Counted from the stretch's first letter, positions 29,211 to 40,016 are shown. The stretch: 64,000 nt of DNA from CAVURS01 sp963834425 (GCA_963834425.1 CAWIBR010000010.1:372001-436000), one strand, 5' to 3'. Translations and numbers: made by a program. The notes: generated by a model not told the origin, from the letters alone.

Positions 29211-30124
29211 AGCGGAGTTGCCAACATGACGGCGGCCTTGAGGTCGCCGCGACGAGTCGCTCGCTCGACCCCGCTCAGCTCGTCGGCCGCGTCGGTGATC
29301 GCCGGACAACCCGGCCGCAGCGCCACCTCGAAATCGAAGCGACGCTCGATGATCGGACCGCCCAGGTTGAGGGCCGCCGGACACCAGACGTCGAGGGTGC
29401 CGGTGCCGTCGGAGACTTCGATCCGGGTGCCGGACGCCGACCCCGACACCGCGAGGACGCGGGCCCGGATCACGCCGACCGGTGAGTCGCCGGCTTCCGC
29501 AGCCGCTCGCAACGACGCCACGGTCGTCAGTCCCGGCCGGGGACCCGTCGGCGGCCGCAGGCGCTGCCCGCGGTCGCTGGCGGCCAGCCGCACCGCCTGA
29601 GCGTCGGCCCAGTAGCGCGCCGGGTCGAACTCGATGACGCCGAGCTCGGGGTGATGGGTGAACTCGCGCAGGTCGATCATGGTGGCCAGCAGATCGACGT
29701 ACGCCGTCACCGAGGCGAAGGCGCGCACGGCCGGGGTGTTCTGGCCGCCCCAGCTGCAGCACCCTGTGCCATCGCGATCGGGGCCGTCGCGATCGGGGCC
29801 GTCGAGCTCGACCAGCAGGAAGTCGTGGCTCTCGTAGCACCACGGGAAGAACCGGTGCAGCGACGGCTCGTCGGCCAGATGCTCCTGCCACAGCCGCAGC
29901 GCGAGCTCCGGGTCGGCCGGCCGTGGGCACGGCGCCACAGCCAAGGTGTCCGGGTCGACGCCGCGCCAGAAGGCCAGCAGGTCCGCAGGGAGCCGCAGCG
30001 GCGCGATCGCCTTCGCGATGGCGGCCAGCGTCGTCTCGACCTCGGCCGGCGGTCGGGCCACGCGGCCCAGTCCCGCCGTACTGTGCGCCGACACCAGGCG
30101 GTCGACGGCCTCACTGACGTCCAT
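29048..30124 (-). CDS. SUKH (SMI1/KNR4)-like protein with a possible C-terminal OB fold
   Basis: The first 200 residues look like a SUKH domain, a fold often used for immunity to polymorphic toxins: LRLPADLLAFWRGVDPDTL, then FFPWCYESHDFLLVEL and VTAYVDLLATMI, where a trp-rich pattern and acidic loop are usual. A DNA repeat of gatcggggccgtc produces DGPDRDGPDRDG. Residues about 230-300 (GVIRARVLAV, EVSDGTGTLDVWCP) resemble an OB fold, an unusual partner. The start at ATG 30124 is supported by homology. The 3' end overlaps the ferredoxin gene by 163 bp on the other strand, so the real stop may be displaced by an indel. Confidence 0.5.
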   Translation of the reverse strand: MDVSEAVDRLVSAHSTAGLGRVARPPAEVETTLAAIAKAIAPLRLPADLLAFWRGVDPDTLAVAPCPRPADPELALRLWQEHLADEPSLHRFFPWCYESHDFLLVELDGPDRDGPDRDGTGCCSWGGQNTPAVRAFASVTAYVDLLATMIDLREFTHHPELGVIEFDPARYWADAQAVRLAASDRGQRLRPPTGPRPGLTTVASLRAAAEAGDSPVGVIRARVLAVSGSASGTRIEVSDGTGTLDVWCPAALNLGGPIIERRFDFEVALRPGCPAITDAADELSGVERATRRGDLKAAVMLATPLYDRLFRTPAAAQARAIRPARLRASRGQSRTACSASARNGAGIAVSRWPSRPAG

Positions 30125-30211
30125 GGATCTCCCCTCCGGTAACGATGGTTTCGTCGGGGCCCGTGGGGCGCTTGAGAACTGACCTCCGGATGGCCGACCC
30201 CCGCCAGCGCC

Positions 30212-30217
30212 TAGGGT
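30212..30217 (+). promoter_or_regulatory. Leaderless -10 box for the ABC-F gene
   Basis: TAGGGT with seven bases before the GTG at 30225. No ribosome binding site fits. Confidence 0.5.
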
Positions 30218-30224
30218 TTCTCGG

Positions 30225-32046
<1,822 letters not shown>

Positions 32047-32111
32047 CAAGTCACAGGGCCAGCACAGAGCGGGCATACGAGCGGGCTAGCCAGGGACTCG
32101 AACCTCGGGTC

Positions 32112-33424
32112 ATGACGATCACCGCCGCGGTCCCGAGCCCTCGGTCAGCGAACCGGCCCGATGCCCCTGCCGTACCCGCTGCCAGGCGGTCGCCGCGGCG
32201 CGGCCGACCGAGGTCGTGCTCGACCTGGTCGTGCCGGTCTACAACGAGGAGCGGGCGCTCGCCGAGTCGGTACGCCGCCTGCACACCTACCTGGCCGATG
32301 TCCTTCCCCTACCGGACCCGGATCACGATCGCCGACAACGCGAGCACCGACGCCACCTTGGCCATCGCGCACGACCTGGCCGACGAGCTCACCGACGTCG
32401 AGGTCCTGCATCTGGCCCAGAAGGGCCGCGGCCGGGCCTTGCGCGCCGCCTGGTCGCGGTCGGCGGCGCCGGTCCTGGCCTACCTGGACGTCGACCTGTC
32501 GACGGACCTGGCCGCGCTGTTGCCGCTCGTCGCGCCATTGGTCAGCGGCCACTCCGACCTGGCCATCGGCACCCGGCTGGCCCGCGGCTGCGCGGATCGT
32601 GCGCGGGCCCAAGCGCGAGCTGATCTCGCGCTGCTACAACCTGATCCTGCGCGGGTCGTTGCGGGCGCGCTTCTCGGACGCGCAGTGCGGCTTCAAGGCG
32701 ATCCGCAAAGATGTCGCACAACAACTGTTGCCCTTGGTTGAGGACGAGGCAGTGGTTCTTCGACACCGAGCTGCTGGTGCTGGCCGAGCGGTCCGGGCTG
32801 CGGATCCACGAGGTGCCGGTCGACTGGGTCGACGACCCGGACAGCCGGGTCGACATCGTCACGACCGCCCTCGACGACCTGCGCGGCGTGGCCCGGGTCG
32901 GGTCGGCGCTGGCGCGGGGGCGGTTGCCCCTCGGCCAGATTCGCGCCGAGCTCGGTCGCGAACCGCTGGGTGCCGGCCTGCTGCCCCAGCTGCTGCGGTT
33001 CGTCGCCATCGGCGCCCTCAGCACCGCGGCGTACGTCGGGTTGTTCGTGGCCCTGCGCGGGTCGATGGGCGCCCAGCTGGCCAACCTGTTGGCCCTGTTG
33101 ATCACCGCCGTCGCCAACACCGCGGCCAACCGGCGCGTGACCTTCGGCGTGCGAGGCCGGGCGGGTGCGGCCAAGCAGCAGGGGCAGGGGCTGGTCGTGT
33201 TCGGGATCGGGCTGGCGCTGACCAGTGGCTCGCTGGCCCTCCTCCACGCGCTCTGGGCCCAGCCGGCCGCGTGGCTGGAGGTCGGCGTGCTCGTCACGGC
33301 CAACCTGGCCGCGACGATGGTCCGGTTCCTGTTGCTGCGCCGCTGGGTCTTCAGCCCCGCAACCGACGCGGCAGCGGCGACCGCGACAGCATCAGACGCC
33401 CACGCATCGGCGTTCCCGCACTGA
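32112..33424 (+). CDS. Glycosyltransferase family 2 fused to GtrA-like membrane domain (frameshifted)
   Basis: The N-terminal half is a GT-A glycosyltransferase of the dolichyl-phosphate sugar synthase kind. VVLDLVVPVYNEERALAESV is the nucleotide-binding start, and ITIADNASTDATL follows. VEVLHLAQKGRGRALRAAWS and VLAYLDVDLSTDL (the DxD motif) come next, then FFDTELLVLAERSGLRIHEVPVDWVDDPDS. The C-terminal third is a GtrA-like four-helix membrane domain (FVAIGALSTAAYVGLFVALRG, LLALLITAVANTAANRRVTFG). It would make a polyprenyl-linked sugar and flip it. Frame changes lie near 32210, 32300, 32590 and 32745. ATG at 32112. Confidence 0.82.
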
Positions 33425-33439
33425 GGTCGGGCCGGCGGC

Positions 33440-33814
33440 CTACGAGATGAGGGTCGGCAGCCCGTCGTACGTGCCGAGGTCGTGCTCGAACCGCTGGTCG
33501 TACTGGCGGCCCTGTCGGTCGGCATAGGTCACGGTTGCGACGAACCGGCGGGAGGTGCCGCGCTGACGCGCCGCGTGGTCGAGCACCACCTCGACCTGGG
33601 CCCCCGGCCGGAGCATCGCCAGCCCGCTCCACAGGGGCAGCTCGGAGAGCGCGATCGTGTCGCCGAGGGCGCTCAGCCGGTCGTCGAACTCCACCCGCGG
33701 TCGATAGGCGGTAGCCGCACCCGTGTTGGCGAGCACGAGCAGGAAGACGCCGTCGCGGTGCTCGAGGTCGAGCACGACCTCGGGCTCAGGAGGCGGCAAG
33801 GTCGAGTCGCTCAT
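33440..33814 (-). CDS. Small conserved protein, gp19-gene partner, unknown function
   Basis: An intact protein of 124 residues. VVLDLEHRDGVFLLVLANTGAATA opens it and looks like an immunoglobulin-like or beta-sandwich strand pattern of the CARDB/NEW3 type. FVATVTYADRQGRQYDQRFE is a second beta-rich block. There is no signal peptide. It overlaps the 3' end of the tail-tube gene by 29 bp, so the two are one operon. No family recognised. It is convergent with the GT2-GtrA gene, 15 bp away. Confidence 0.65.
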   Translation of the reverse strand: MSDSTLPPPEPEVVLDLEHRDGVFLLVLANTGAATAYRPRVEFDDRLSALGDTIALSELPLWSGLAMLRPGAQVEVVLDHAARQRGTSRRFVATVTYADRQGRQYDQRFEHDLGTYDGLPTLIS

Positions 33815-34226
33815 GGCACAGTTCGAGGCTCTCGATCACGACGGCCGAGCTGCCGGCATCGAGCTGGGGCCCGGTCCACCGGCATGGCCAGGCATTGCGC
33901 AGGACGAACCGCATCACCTCGGTGCGCTGCCCGTCCAACAGGGTGATCAGGACGTTGCGGCGGTCCGGCGGGTCGGAGTTGAGCCAGTCCCACAGCTCGC
34001 TGCTCTGGGTGAGCCCGCGCTTGAGAGTGACGTTGCTGAACTTGCGGAGGCCGGGCAGCTTGCGGACCTGCGGCTCCGGGTCGTTGCCGACGCGGTACTC
34101 CACGACCTCGATGCTGGCGCCGAGCCCGGTCACCTCCCGGAACGCCGCGTTCGGTCCTTCGCTGACGCCTGTGCCCAGGTCGACCAGGAAGTTGTAACCG
34201 CTGTAGGGATCTCCGCTTCGAGGCAT
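33786..34226 (-). CDS. T4 gp19-like tail tube protein
   Basis: This protein is of the contractile-tail tube family (T4 gp19, Hcp/PVC1-like), intact at 146 residues. DPYSGYNFLVDLGTGVSEG is the usual N-terminal strand, FREVTGLGASIEVVEYRVGND the next block (typically FxEVSGL...Y.EGG), and KLPGLRKFSNVTLKRGLTQS the conserved core with its Lys-Arg-Gly. WDWLNSDPPDRRNVLITLLD follows. In phages and extracellular injection systems the subunit stacks into the inner tube. No sheath, baseplate, spike or AAA ATPase is seen nearby, only the partner gene downstream. The ATG at 34226 has weak upstream GGAG. Confidence 0.85.
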   Translation of the reverse strand: MPRSGDPYSGYNFLVDLGTGVSEGPNAAFREVTGLGASIEVVEYRVGNDPEPQVRKLPGLRKFSNVTLKRGLTQSSELWDWLNSDPPDRRNVLITLLDGQRTEVMRFVLRNAWPCRWTGPQLDAGSSAVVIESLELCHERLDLAAS

Positions 34227-34431
34227 CGCCACTCCCGTGTGCCGGCCGACCGGGCGCCCCCGAGCGTACGGCGATCTCCCCTCCCCGACGAGAGCCCGAG
34301 CACTCACATCGATGCAGCGGCGCGTCAGTGGTGACGCGCCGCTGCCTCAATGTGCGGCGGGGGCTCGACGGTGGGCCGGGGGACCGGCGCAAGTCGTGGG
34401 ACGATGTGCGGCGGCGCCTTCGCGGGCGCCT

Positions 34432-34524
34432 GGAGGGCTGACCGAGAGGCCGATGGTGGCGGTCTTGAAAACCGCTAGGCAGGACCCCATGCCTGTCTCG
34501 TGGGTTCGAATCCCACGCCCTCCG
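34432..34524 (+). tRNA. tRNA-Ser (anticodon TGA)
   Basis: The acceptor arm ggagggc (34432-34438) pairs with gccctcc (34517-34523), with discriminator G. The anticodon stem gcggt pairs with accgc around the loop cttgaaa, with TGA at 34466-34468. A long variable arm and T loop ttcgaat are present, as expected for a class II serine tRNA. CCA is not encoded. Confidence 0.97.
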
Positions 34525-34545
34525 CAGACGCGTACGTGGCGGCGC

Positions 34546-34797
34546 TCAGGCGCCTTCGGCCACCTCGAAGATCTCGTCGGCGACCAGGCCGTGGGCCTCG
34601 CGGTGCACGGTGTTGGCCCGCTCGGCGTCCGGTGCGTCGACCAGGCAGAAGATCTTGCCTGCGGGCTCGCTCACCCAGTAGCGCAGGTAGTGGACGTCGT
34701 GGTCCCCCTGCGTTTCCAGGTCAGCGGCGTGGGCCTTGGCCACATCGTCGACCGTGACCGGCCCACCCAGGTTGTGCACGTCCATGAAGAGCGGCAT
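34546..34797 (-). CDS. DUF4242 (SCO4226-like) small protein
   Basis: An intact protein of 83 residues in the DUF4242 family, whose Streptomyces member SCO4226 binds nickel. MPLFMDVHNLGGPVTVDDV opens the ferredoxin-like fold, HYLRYWVSEPAGKIFCLVDAP is the core strand pair, and AERANTVHREAHGLVADEI the following helix. His, Asp and Cys residues at these points are the likely metal ligands. The ATG at 34797 is used because upstream open sequence is not conserved. It lies 21 bp after the tRNA on the opposite strand and 89 bp from the LuxR gene. Confidence 0.82.
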   Translation of the reverse strand: MPLFMDVHNLGGPVTVDDVAKAHAADLETQGDHDVHYLRYWVSEPAGKIFCLVDAPDAERANTVHREAHGLVADEIFEVAEGA

Positions 34798-34885
34798 TCG
34801 ACTGTCCCTTCGCTGCGTCGCGGGCCGGGCGGCCGCGCTCCACCAGGACACCGGATCGCGGGCCGGAATACATCGGGAGAACTAC

Positions 34886-37627
34886 CTATGTTGGCGCGAC
34901 GAGCCCCCGACGTACGGCGGCTACGACGGCCCGGGCCCGGGTCGGTTCGTCCAGCTTGTGCAGCAACGACGAGACATGGTGACCGACGGTCCGGGGTGAG
35001 AGGACCAGTTGCTCGGCGATCTCGGCGTCGGTGAGTCCGTCGACCAGCAGCCGCAACACGTCCATCTCGCGAGCCGACAGGTGTCCGTCAATCGGTGTTG
35101 CCCGCGCTGGTCCGCGGGGTCCACGCGGGACCGGCAGCCCCCGGGCCCGGCGATCGCGCAGGATCCGGTCCCGCACCGCCACGGCGCCCATCCGCTCCAG
35201 GTCGCTCGCCCCGACCCGCGCCGACTCCAGGTCGGGGGCATGGGCCCGGCTGACCGCCGCCCACCACAGCGAGCCGAGCTGCTCCCACAGTTCGGCCGCC
35301 TCGGTCCACGCTTCGTCAATCATCAGTCGGAACGGGTGTTCGGCCGGAACCGTTGTGGGGTAACTGATTCCACCGCGCGATGCCCACCACGACAACTCAC
35401 CGACGTCCCACGGGGTGTGGCTCTCCCGGCCGTCCGCGCGAACCAACGCCAGGGCCCCTGCGATGTCCTCCGTGCGACCCTCCAGCCACGCGACCTCGGC
35501 CGTCGCGGCGGCGACGGGGACCAACCGCTGGGACTCGCCCGTGTCGAGGGCGATGGTCGTCGCCTCTTCGAGCCGGTGTCCGGCGGGAGCGCCGCGTCGG
35601 GCGGCGACCTGCGCAGCGGCCACCAGCGCCACGATCGCGGTGACGGGCGACAGGTGGGCATGAGCGAGCACGTCGTCGGCCCAGTGACGGGCCTCGACCA
35701 ACTGCCCCTGCTCGGCCAGCGATCGGGCCAGGGTCGCACTCATGTAGAGGCTCCAGGAGTCCAGATCTCGCTCCTGGCAATACGCGATCCCGGCCCGCAG
35801 CGCACGGTCGGCCTCCGCGAAGCTGCGGTTGCGCAGCTCGCGCCAGCCCAGGTTCGTGTAGGCCCGGGCGGCGTGCTCCGAGGCATCGATGGCCAACGAG
35901 AGGTCGAGGCTGCGGACCAGGTTGCGCCGGCCATCGACATCATCCGGGCGGAAGCCCAAGGCGGTGCCGACGTTGTTGAGGGCGTGGATCTCGGCCTCGA
36001 CGTCGTCGACCCGCCGCGCCAGCTCGATCGCGCGCTGTCCCCAGGTGACGGCTCCGTCGACATCGTCGTTCAGCATCCGGAGCTGGGAGATGTTGCTGTA
36101 GGCCATGGCCAGCGCCGGCGACTCCTCGACCTGCTCCAGGGTGGCGACTGCGGCCCCGGCGTACCGCTCCGAGTCCTGCCCCCGCCCCAAGTACCACGAC
36201 AACCGGGACAGCCAGCGCTGCGCCGTGCCGACCGCCACCTGGTCGCCGGAGAGCTCGCGGAGCTCCATCGCTTGCTGGCGTGCGGCGATGGCGTCGGTCA
36301 GCTGGTCGGTCACATAGCACTCGTAGGAAAGGGATTCGAGCAGTTGCGGTCGGATCTCGGCCGAGGCGGGACAGGCGCGTAGAGCGATCCGGTACTGCGC
36401 CGCCGCTTCCCGATGGGCGCCCCGACGGGCGGCCTGGGCGGCCGCTCGCTCGGCGTGCACCAAGGTGCTCTCCCGGTCACCGGCCCCGGCTGCGTGGTAG
36501 GCGAGGCGACGATCGTCGGTGCTGCCCTGTCCACGCAGCGTCGTCAGGGCGCGCGCGTGCAGGTCTCGCCGCAGTCCCGGCAAGAGAGCCTCCTCGACGG
36601 CGACCCGAGCGATCTCGTGCCGGAAGGCCAATCCCTCGCCGTCACCGACGAGTACGCCGCTCAGCACGCACTCATCGACGGCCGCGTCGGTCTGACCCGA
36701 CACGGCGACGAGCGTCGTGACATCGACCCGTTGACCCAGAACTGCTGCGGCAGTGAGGATTTCCGCGGCCGGCGCGGAGAGCCGCGACGTGCGGGCCGAC
36801 ACTGCGTCGCGAACCGAGGCCGGCAGACCAGAGCCGCCGGCTGCAATCACCTCGGTGACGTAGAAGGGGTTACCGCCGGTGCTCCGGAACAGATCGCCGG
36901 CATCGACGGGCGAGCCGGCAGCGCGGACCAGCTGCCCGACCCCGTCGATGCTCAACGGCTCCAACGACATCCGGCTGACGCCGGGCGCCGTGGCCAGATC
37001 GCCCATGACGACCGCCAGCGGGTGCCGCCCGGTCACTTCGTCCGAGCGATAGGTCGCGATGATCAGCGCCGGCAGGTCACGCAGGCGACGGCCGACGAAG
37101 GTCAGCAGCTCCAGGCTGGCTCGGTCGGCCCAGTGCACGTCCTCGAGCACGACGACGGCCGGGCCGGGAGCCAGCGCAGACCGCAGATGGCGCAGGAGGT
37201 CCGGCCGGTGCGCGGTTGCCGACCCGCGAAAACCCTCACCGAGCTCGGGCACGGCCTCGACCCAGACGCCCAGGGCGGCTGGCGTCGTGATGTTGTCGGC
37301 GTTCCCGCGGCGTACGGCGATCGGCTGGGTCAGCCGCGCACCGAACTCGCCCAGCAGCGTCGTCTTGCCCACGCCCGCCTGCCCGCCGAGGAAGACCAGC
37401 CGCCCCGGGCCGCCGGTCTCCGCCACCGCGGCGAGCAGCTCGTCCAGCGCGGCCATCGAGGCGTCGCGTTCGAGCAGCACGCGCTCATTGAACCGCGCCG
37501 AGGGCCGCGGCGGACTAGTGGGTGAAGAGCAGGACTCAGAGCTGGCGGACCCGGCCATCCGGCGCTCGCCCGCCGCGACCCTCCCCTGGCCCCCCTGCTC
37601 GCCTGCACCTGCGGTGAAAGTTGCCAT
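34886..37627 (-). CDS. Large LuxR-family ATP-dependent regulator (LAL type)
   Basis: This intact protein of 913 residues has an N-terminal ATPase, a long TPR-like helical middle and a C-terminal LuxR DNA-binding domain. VFLGGQAGVGKTTLLGEF is the Walker A loop. VVVLEDVHWADRASLELL is Walker B. The middle (about residues 350-780) is a series of helical repeats rich in Ala, Glu and Arg. REMDVLRLLVDGLTDAEIAEQL and LSPRTVGHHVSSLLHKLDEPT are the helix-turn-helix near the end. It is divergent from a YciI-like gene, with 154 bp between, its most likely target. ATG 37627 is used; GTG 37630 also fits. Confidence 0.92.
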   Translation of the reverse strand: MATFTAGAGEQGGQGRVAAGERRMAGSASSESCSSPTSPPRPSARFNERVLLERDASMAALDELLAAVAETGGPGRLVFLGGQAGVGKTTLLGEFGARLTQPIAVRRGNADNITTPAALGVWVEAVPELGEGFRGSATAHRPDLLRHLRSALAPGPAVVVLEDVHWADRASLELLTFVGRRLRDLPALIIATYRSDEVTGRHPLAVVMGDLATAPGVSRMSLEPLSIDGVGQLVRAAGSPVDAGDLFRSTGGNPFYVTEVIAAGGSGLPASVRDAVSARTSRLSAPAAEILTAAAVLGQRVDVTTLVAVSGQTDAAVDECVLSGVLVGDGEGLAFRHEIARVAVEEALLPGLRRDLHARALTTLRGQGSTDDRRLAYHAAGAGDRESTLVHAERAAAQAARRGAHREAAAQYRIALRACPASAEIRPQLLESLSYECYVTDQLTDAIAARQQAMELRELSGDQVAVGTAQRWLSRLSWYLGRGQDSERYAGAAVATLEQVEESPALAMAYSNISQLRMLNDDVDGAVTWGQRAIELARRVDDVEAEIHALNNVGTALGFRPDDVDGRRNLVRSLDLSLAIDASEHAARAYTNLGWRELRNRSFAEADRALRAGIAYCQERDLDSWSLYMSATLARSLAEQGQLVEARHWADDVLAHAHLSPVTAIVALVAAAQVAARRGAPAGHRLEEATTIALDTGESQRLVPVAAATAEVAWLEGRTEDIAGALALVRADGRESHTPWDVGELSWWASRGGISYPTTVPAEHPFRLMIDEAWTEAAELWEQLGSLWWAAVSRAHAPDLESARVGASDLERMGAVAVRDRILRDRRARGLPVPRGPRGPARATPIDGHLSAREMDVLRLLVDGLTDAEIAEQLVLSPRTVGHHVSSLLHKLDEPTRARAVVAAVRRGLVAPT

Positions 37628-37784
37628 CACACGCTCCCATCGGCCATCGAGCGCCCGAGACCGGTGCGCGCCTCAGGAGGGCTTGCCGGCGGCGCTGATA
37701 CGAGATCCGGATCAGGTGTCGATCCGCCCGGTCGCCGTTCGACGAGAGGGTGTCAGATCACGAAGCGGATCGAAGGAGCAGCAG

Positions 37785-38099
37785 ATGTCGACCTACGTTT
37801 TGGCGTACACCGGCGGGAGCATGGCCGAGTCCGAGGAGGAGCAGAAGGCGGTCATGGCGGCCTGGGGCGCCTGGATCAGCGGGCTGGGCGATGCGTTGAC
37901 CGACGCCGGCAACCCGTTCGGCCCCTCGGCGACGGTGTCCACCGACGGCAGCGTGAGCGAGGGGAACTCGGCCGGCCTGACCGGCTACTCGATCCTCACC
38001 GCCGACAGCCTGGACGCCGCGACCGCCGCGGTGAAGGACTGCCCGCAGCTGGCCAGCGGTGGCGCGATCGAAATCTACGAGGTCTTCCCCGTCATGTGA
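37785..38099 (+). CDS. YciI/YCII-related (DGPF-like) protein
   Basis: An intact protein of 104 residues. STYVLAYTGGSMAESEEEQKAVMAAWGAWISGLGDAL is the start of a DGPF/YCII-type ferredoxin-like fold. AGNPFGPSATVSTDGSV is the loop, and GYSILTADSLDAATAAVKDCP the second helix-strand, ending IEIYEVFPV. Relatives are small proteins of unknown substrate, sometimes fused to ECF sigma factors. AAGGAG lies 9 bp before the ATG. It is divergent from the LuxR-type regulator and may be controlled by it. Confidence 0.82.
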   Translation: MSTYVLAYTGGSMAESEEEQKAVMAAWGAWISGLGDALTDAGNPFGPSATVSTDGSVSEGNSAGLTGYSILTADSLDAATAAVKDCPQLASGGAIEIYEVFPVM

Positions 38100-38153
38100 G
38101 CGGGGAGCACACTCGCTAGCAGTGCCCCGACGACCGATGGGGGGTGAGGTCAG

Positions 38154-38954
38154 GTGGAGTCACCGCCCGCCCAGGGGCCGGTCGCCGAGGTTGTCGCGCG
38201 GATGCAGCAGCGCTTGGACGCGCTGCCGCCCGGCCTGGCTCATCGCCGCTTCTTCCTCGGGACCTACCTGCGGACGACGCTGGCGGTGGGCCAGGCCATC
38301 GACACCGGCCGGTTCGCCGACCCGGCCTGGGTCGAGCGCTGGGACGTCGTCTTCGCCGAACTCTTCATCCGGGCCCACGACGCCGACCTCGCCAACCGGG
38401 CCGACCGAGCCGGCCGGGCCGACGGGGCGGGCCGGCGAGCCGACGTCCCCCGGCCCTGGCGGCTCGCCTTCGACACCCCGCCCGACCAGCCGCCGCTGCG
38501 GCACGTCCTGGTCGGGATCAACGCGCATGTCAACTACGACCTGCCGCAGGCCCTGCTGGCCGTCATCAGTGACGCCGACTTCACCTCGCCAGGGATCGTG
38601 GACCGACGTCGCCGCGACCATGAGCAGATCGACGGCGTCCTCTCCGCCCGGGTCGGGGCCGAGGACGACGAGCTCTCCAGCGGCGGCCGGGCCCTGCTGG
38701 ACCGGGTGCTCGCACCGCTGAACCGGTTGGGCTCCAAGCGTTTCCTGCGCGAGTCGCGGCAGAAGGTCTGGCACAACACGATCGAGCTCCAGCGCGCGCG
38801 GCTGGCCGGACCCGCGGCGTACGACGATCGCCTGGCCGAGCTCGAGGTGCTCAGCGCGGCGCGCATCGCCGACCTGTTGGCGCCCGGTCAGGTGATCCTC
38901 AAGCTGGCGGTGGCCGGCTTCGGCGTGACCCTGCCGCCGCCGCGCGAGAGCTAG
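38154..38954 (+). CDS. DUF5995 family protein
   Basis: An intact protein of 266 residues belonging, as I recall, to DUF5995, which has no known biochemical role. FFLGTYLRTTLAVGQAI, WDVVFAELFIRAHDA and HVLVGINAHVNYDLPQALL are the recurrent family blocks. The last contains paired His residues and Asn that may bind metal. NRADRAGRADGAGRRADVPR is a variable linker. The start is GTG 38154; there is no obvious ribosome site. It converges with the hydrolase gene, six bases apart. Confidence 0.78.
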   Translation: MESPPAQGPVAEVVARMQQRLDALPPGLAHRRFFLGTYLRTTLAVGQAIDTGRFADPAWVERWDVVFAELFIRAHDADLANRADRAGRADGAGRRADVPRPWRLAFDTPPDQPPLRHVLVGINAHVNYDLPQALLAVISDADFTSPGIVDRRRRDHEQIDGVLSARVGAEDDELSSGGRALLDRVLAPLNRLGSKRFLRESRQKVWHNTIELQRARLAGPAAYDDRLAELEVLSAARIADLLAPGQVILKLAVAGFGVTLPPPRES

Positions 38955-38960
38955 CCGCGG

Positions 38961-39845
38961 TCAGCTGTCGGTCGCCGGTTGCTCGGCGGCTGCGTCCAGG
39001 TCGATGCTCGCCGGAGCGCTCGAGGTCGCACCGCCCGCCGTCGCGCCGCTGAGGTCGTGCGACTCCAGCCAGTCCAGCGCAGCCTGGGCGATCTCGCGCC
39101 AGCCGCTGTCGATGGTCAGCGAGTGCCCGCGGTCGAACTGCTTGAGGTCGGTCACCGCGGTCGAGTGCTTGTAGAGCTTGTACGCCGAGCGGGTCACCAC
39201 GTCCGGGACGGTGTGGTCCTGGCGGCCCGAGATCAGCAGCAGCGGGCCCCGCGTGTTGTTGTGGGTGTGCACCTTGGCCGGCGAGTGCGGGTTGAAGTTC
39301 GCCATCGCCGCCTCGAAGAGCGGCCGGGCCGGCGAGGGGATGGTCCACTCGTCGTACAGCTCCTTCGACTCCTCCTCGGAGACCGCGTTCGCGAAGCCGT
39401 AGCGGAACTGGCCCTCGGTGAGCGAGACCGACTTCTTGTAGTTGAGCGGGTTGCTCAGCCCGGGCAGGGCCGAGCGCAGCTGGGCGATCGGCAGCGGCAG
39501 GACGCCCCGGATCTGGGCCGGGTCGATCGCGACGCCGGCCGCGCCGAGGCTCTCGCCCATCAGGCTCTGCACGATCAGCCCGCCGAAGGAGTGGCCGATG
39601 ATGATCGGCTTCTCGTCCAGGGTCAGCAGGAAGTCGGCGTGCGCCTTGATGATCTCGACCAGGCCCTTGCCGGCCTGCGCCTCGGGATGGGCCCGGGCGG
39701 CCTCGACCGTGTCAGGGACGCCGGGCCATTCAGGGGTGTACGTCGGGTGGCCGGCGGCCTGGAACAGCTCGGCCCAGGGTTGCCAGCTGGAGGAGTGCAG
39801 CCATAGTCCGTGGATGAAGACGACAGGGGTCTTGGAGGCGGCCAT
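38961..39845 (-). CDS. Alpha/beta hydrolase
   Basis: An intact alpha/beta-fold hydrolase of 294 residues, predicted cytosolic. VVFIHGLWLHSSSW is the oxyanion-hole start, IIIGHSFGGLIVQ the nucleophile elbow with catalytic Ser, SGRQDHTVPD the acid Asp region, and FDRGHSLTID the catalytic His. These three are in the right order and spacing. The tail is a disordered Ala/Ser/Pro-rich extension. It could be an esterase or lipase; context gives no substrate. Confidence 0.88.
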   Translation of the reverse strand: MAASKTPVVFIHGLWLHSSSWQPWAELFQAAGHPTYTPEWPGVPDTVEAARAHPEAQAGKGLVEIIKAHADFLLTLDEKPIIIGHSFGGLIVQSLMGESLGAAGVAIDPAQIRGVLPLPIAQLRSALPGLSNPLNYKKSVSLTEGQFRYGFANAVSEEESKELYDEWTIPSPARPLFEAAMANFNPHSPAKVHTHNNTRGPLLLISGRQDHTVPDVVTRSAYKLYKHSTAVTDLKQFDRGHSLTIDSGWREIAQAALDWLESHDLSGATAGGATSSAPASIDLDAAAEQPATDS

Positions 39846-39916
39846 GCCAGAACCATCCCAGGTTCGTCGCCCCGCGTGAACCCGCCTCCGCCCCCGCCTG
39901 TCCCGGCCTGTCCCTC

Positions 39917-39999
39917 TGGCCGTCGAACCCGGGTTTGGCCGTCGAATCCGGAGTTTCCGGTCGCTGAGCGCCCCTCACAACCCGGTTTCGACGGCCAAA
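39917..39999. repeat. Short repeat and inverted repeat, three copies of tggccgtcgaa
   Basis: tggccgtcgaacccgggttt (39917-39936) and ttggccgtcgaatccgg (from 39935) are direct copies. aacccggtttcgacggccaa (39979-39998) is an inverted copy, one base longer than the first arm. They could form a hairpin downstream of the minus-strand exonuclease gene. Confidence 0.6.
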
Positions 40000-40016
40000 G
40001 CGAGGGACGAGCGGGT

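Noticed and set aside
33440..34226. A full prophage or eCIS locus
   Set aside because: Only a tube gene and one small partner are present; there is no capsid, sheath, baseplate, lysis or integrase gene in the window.
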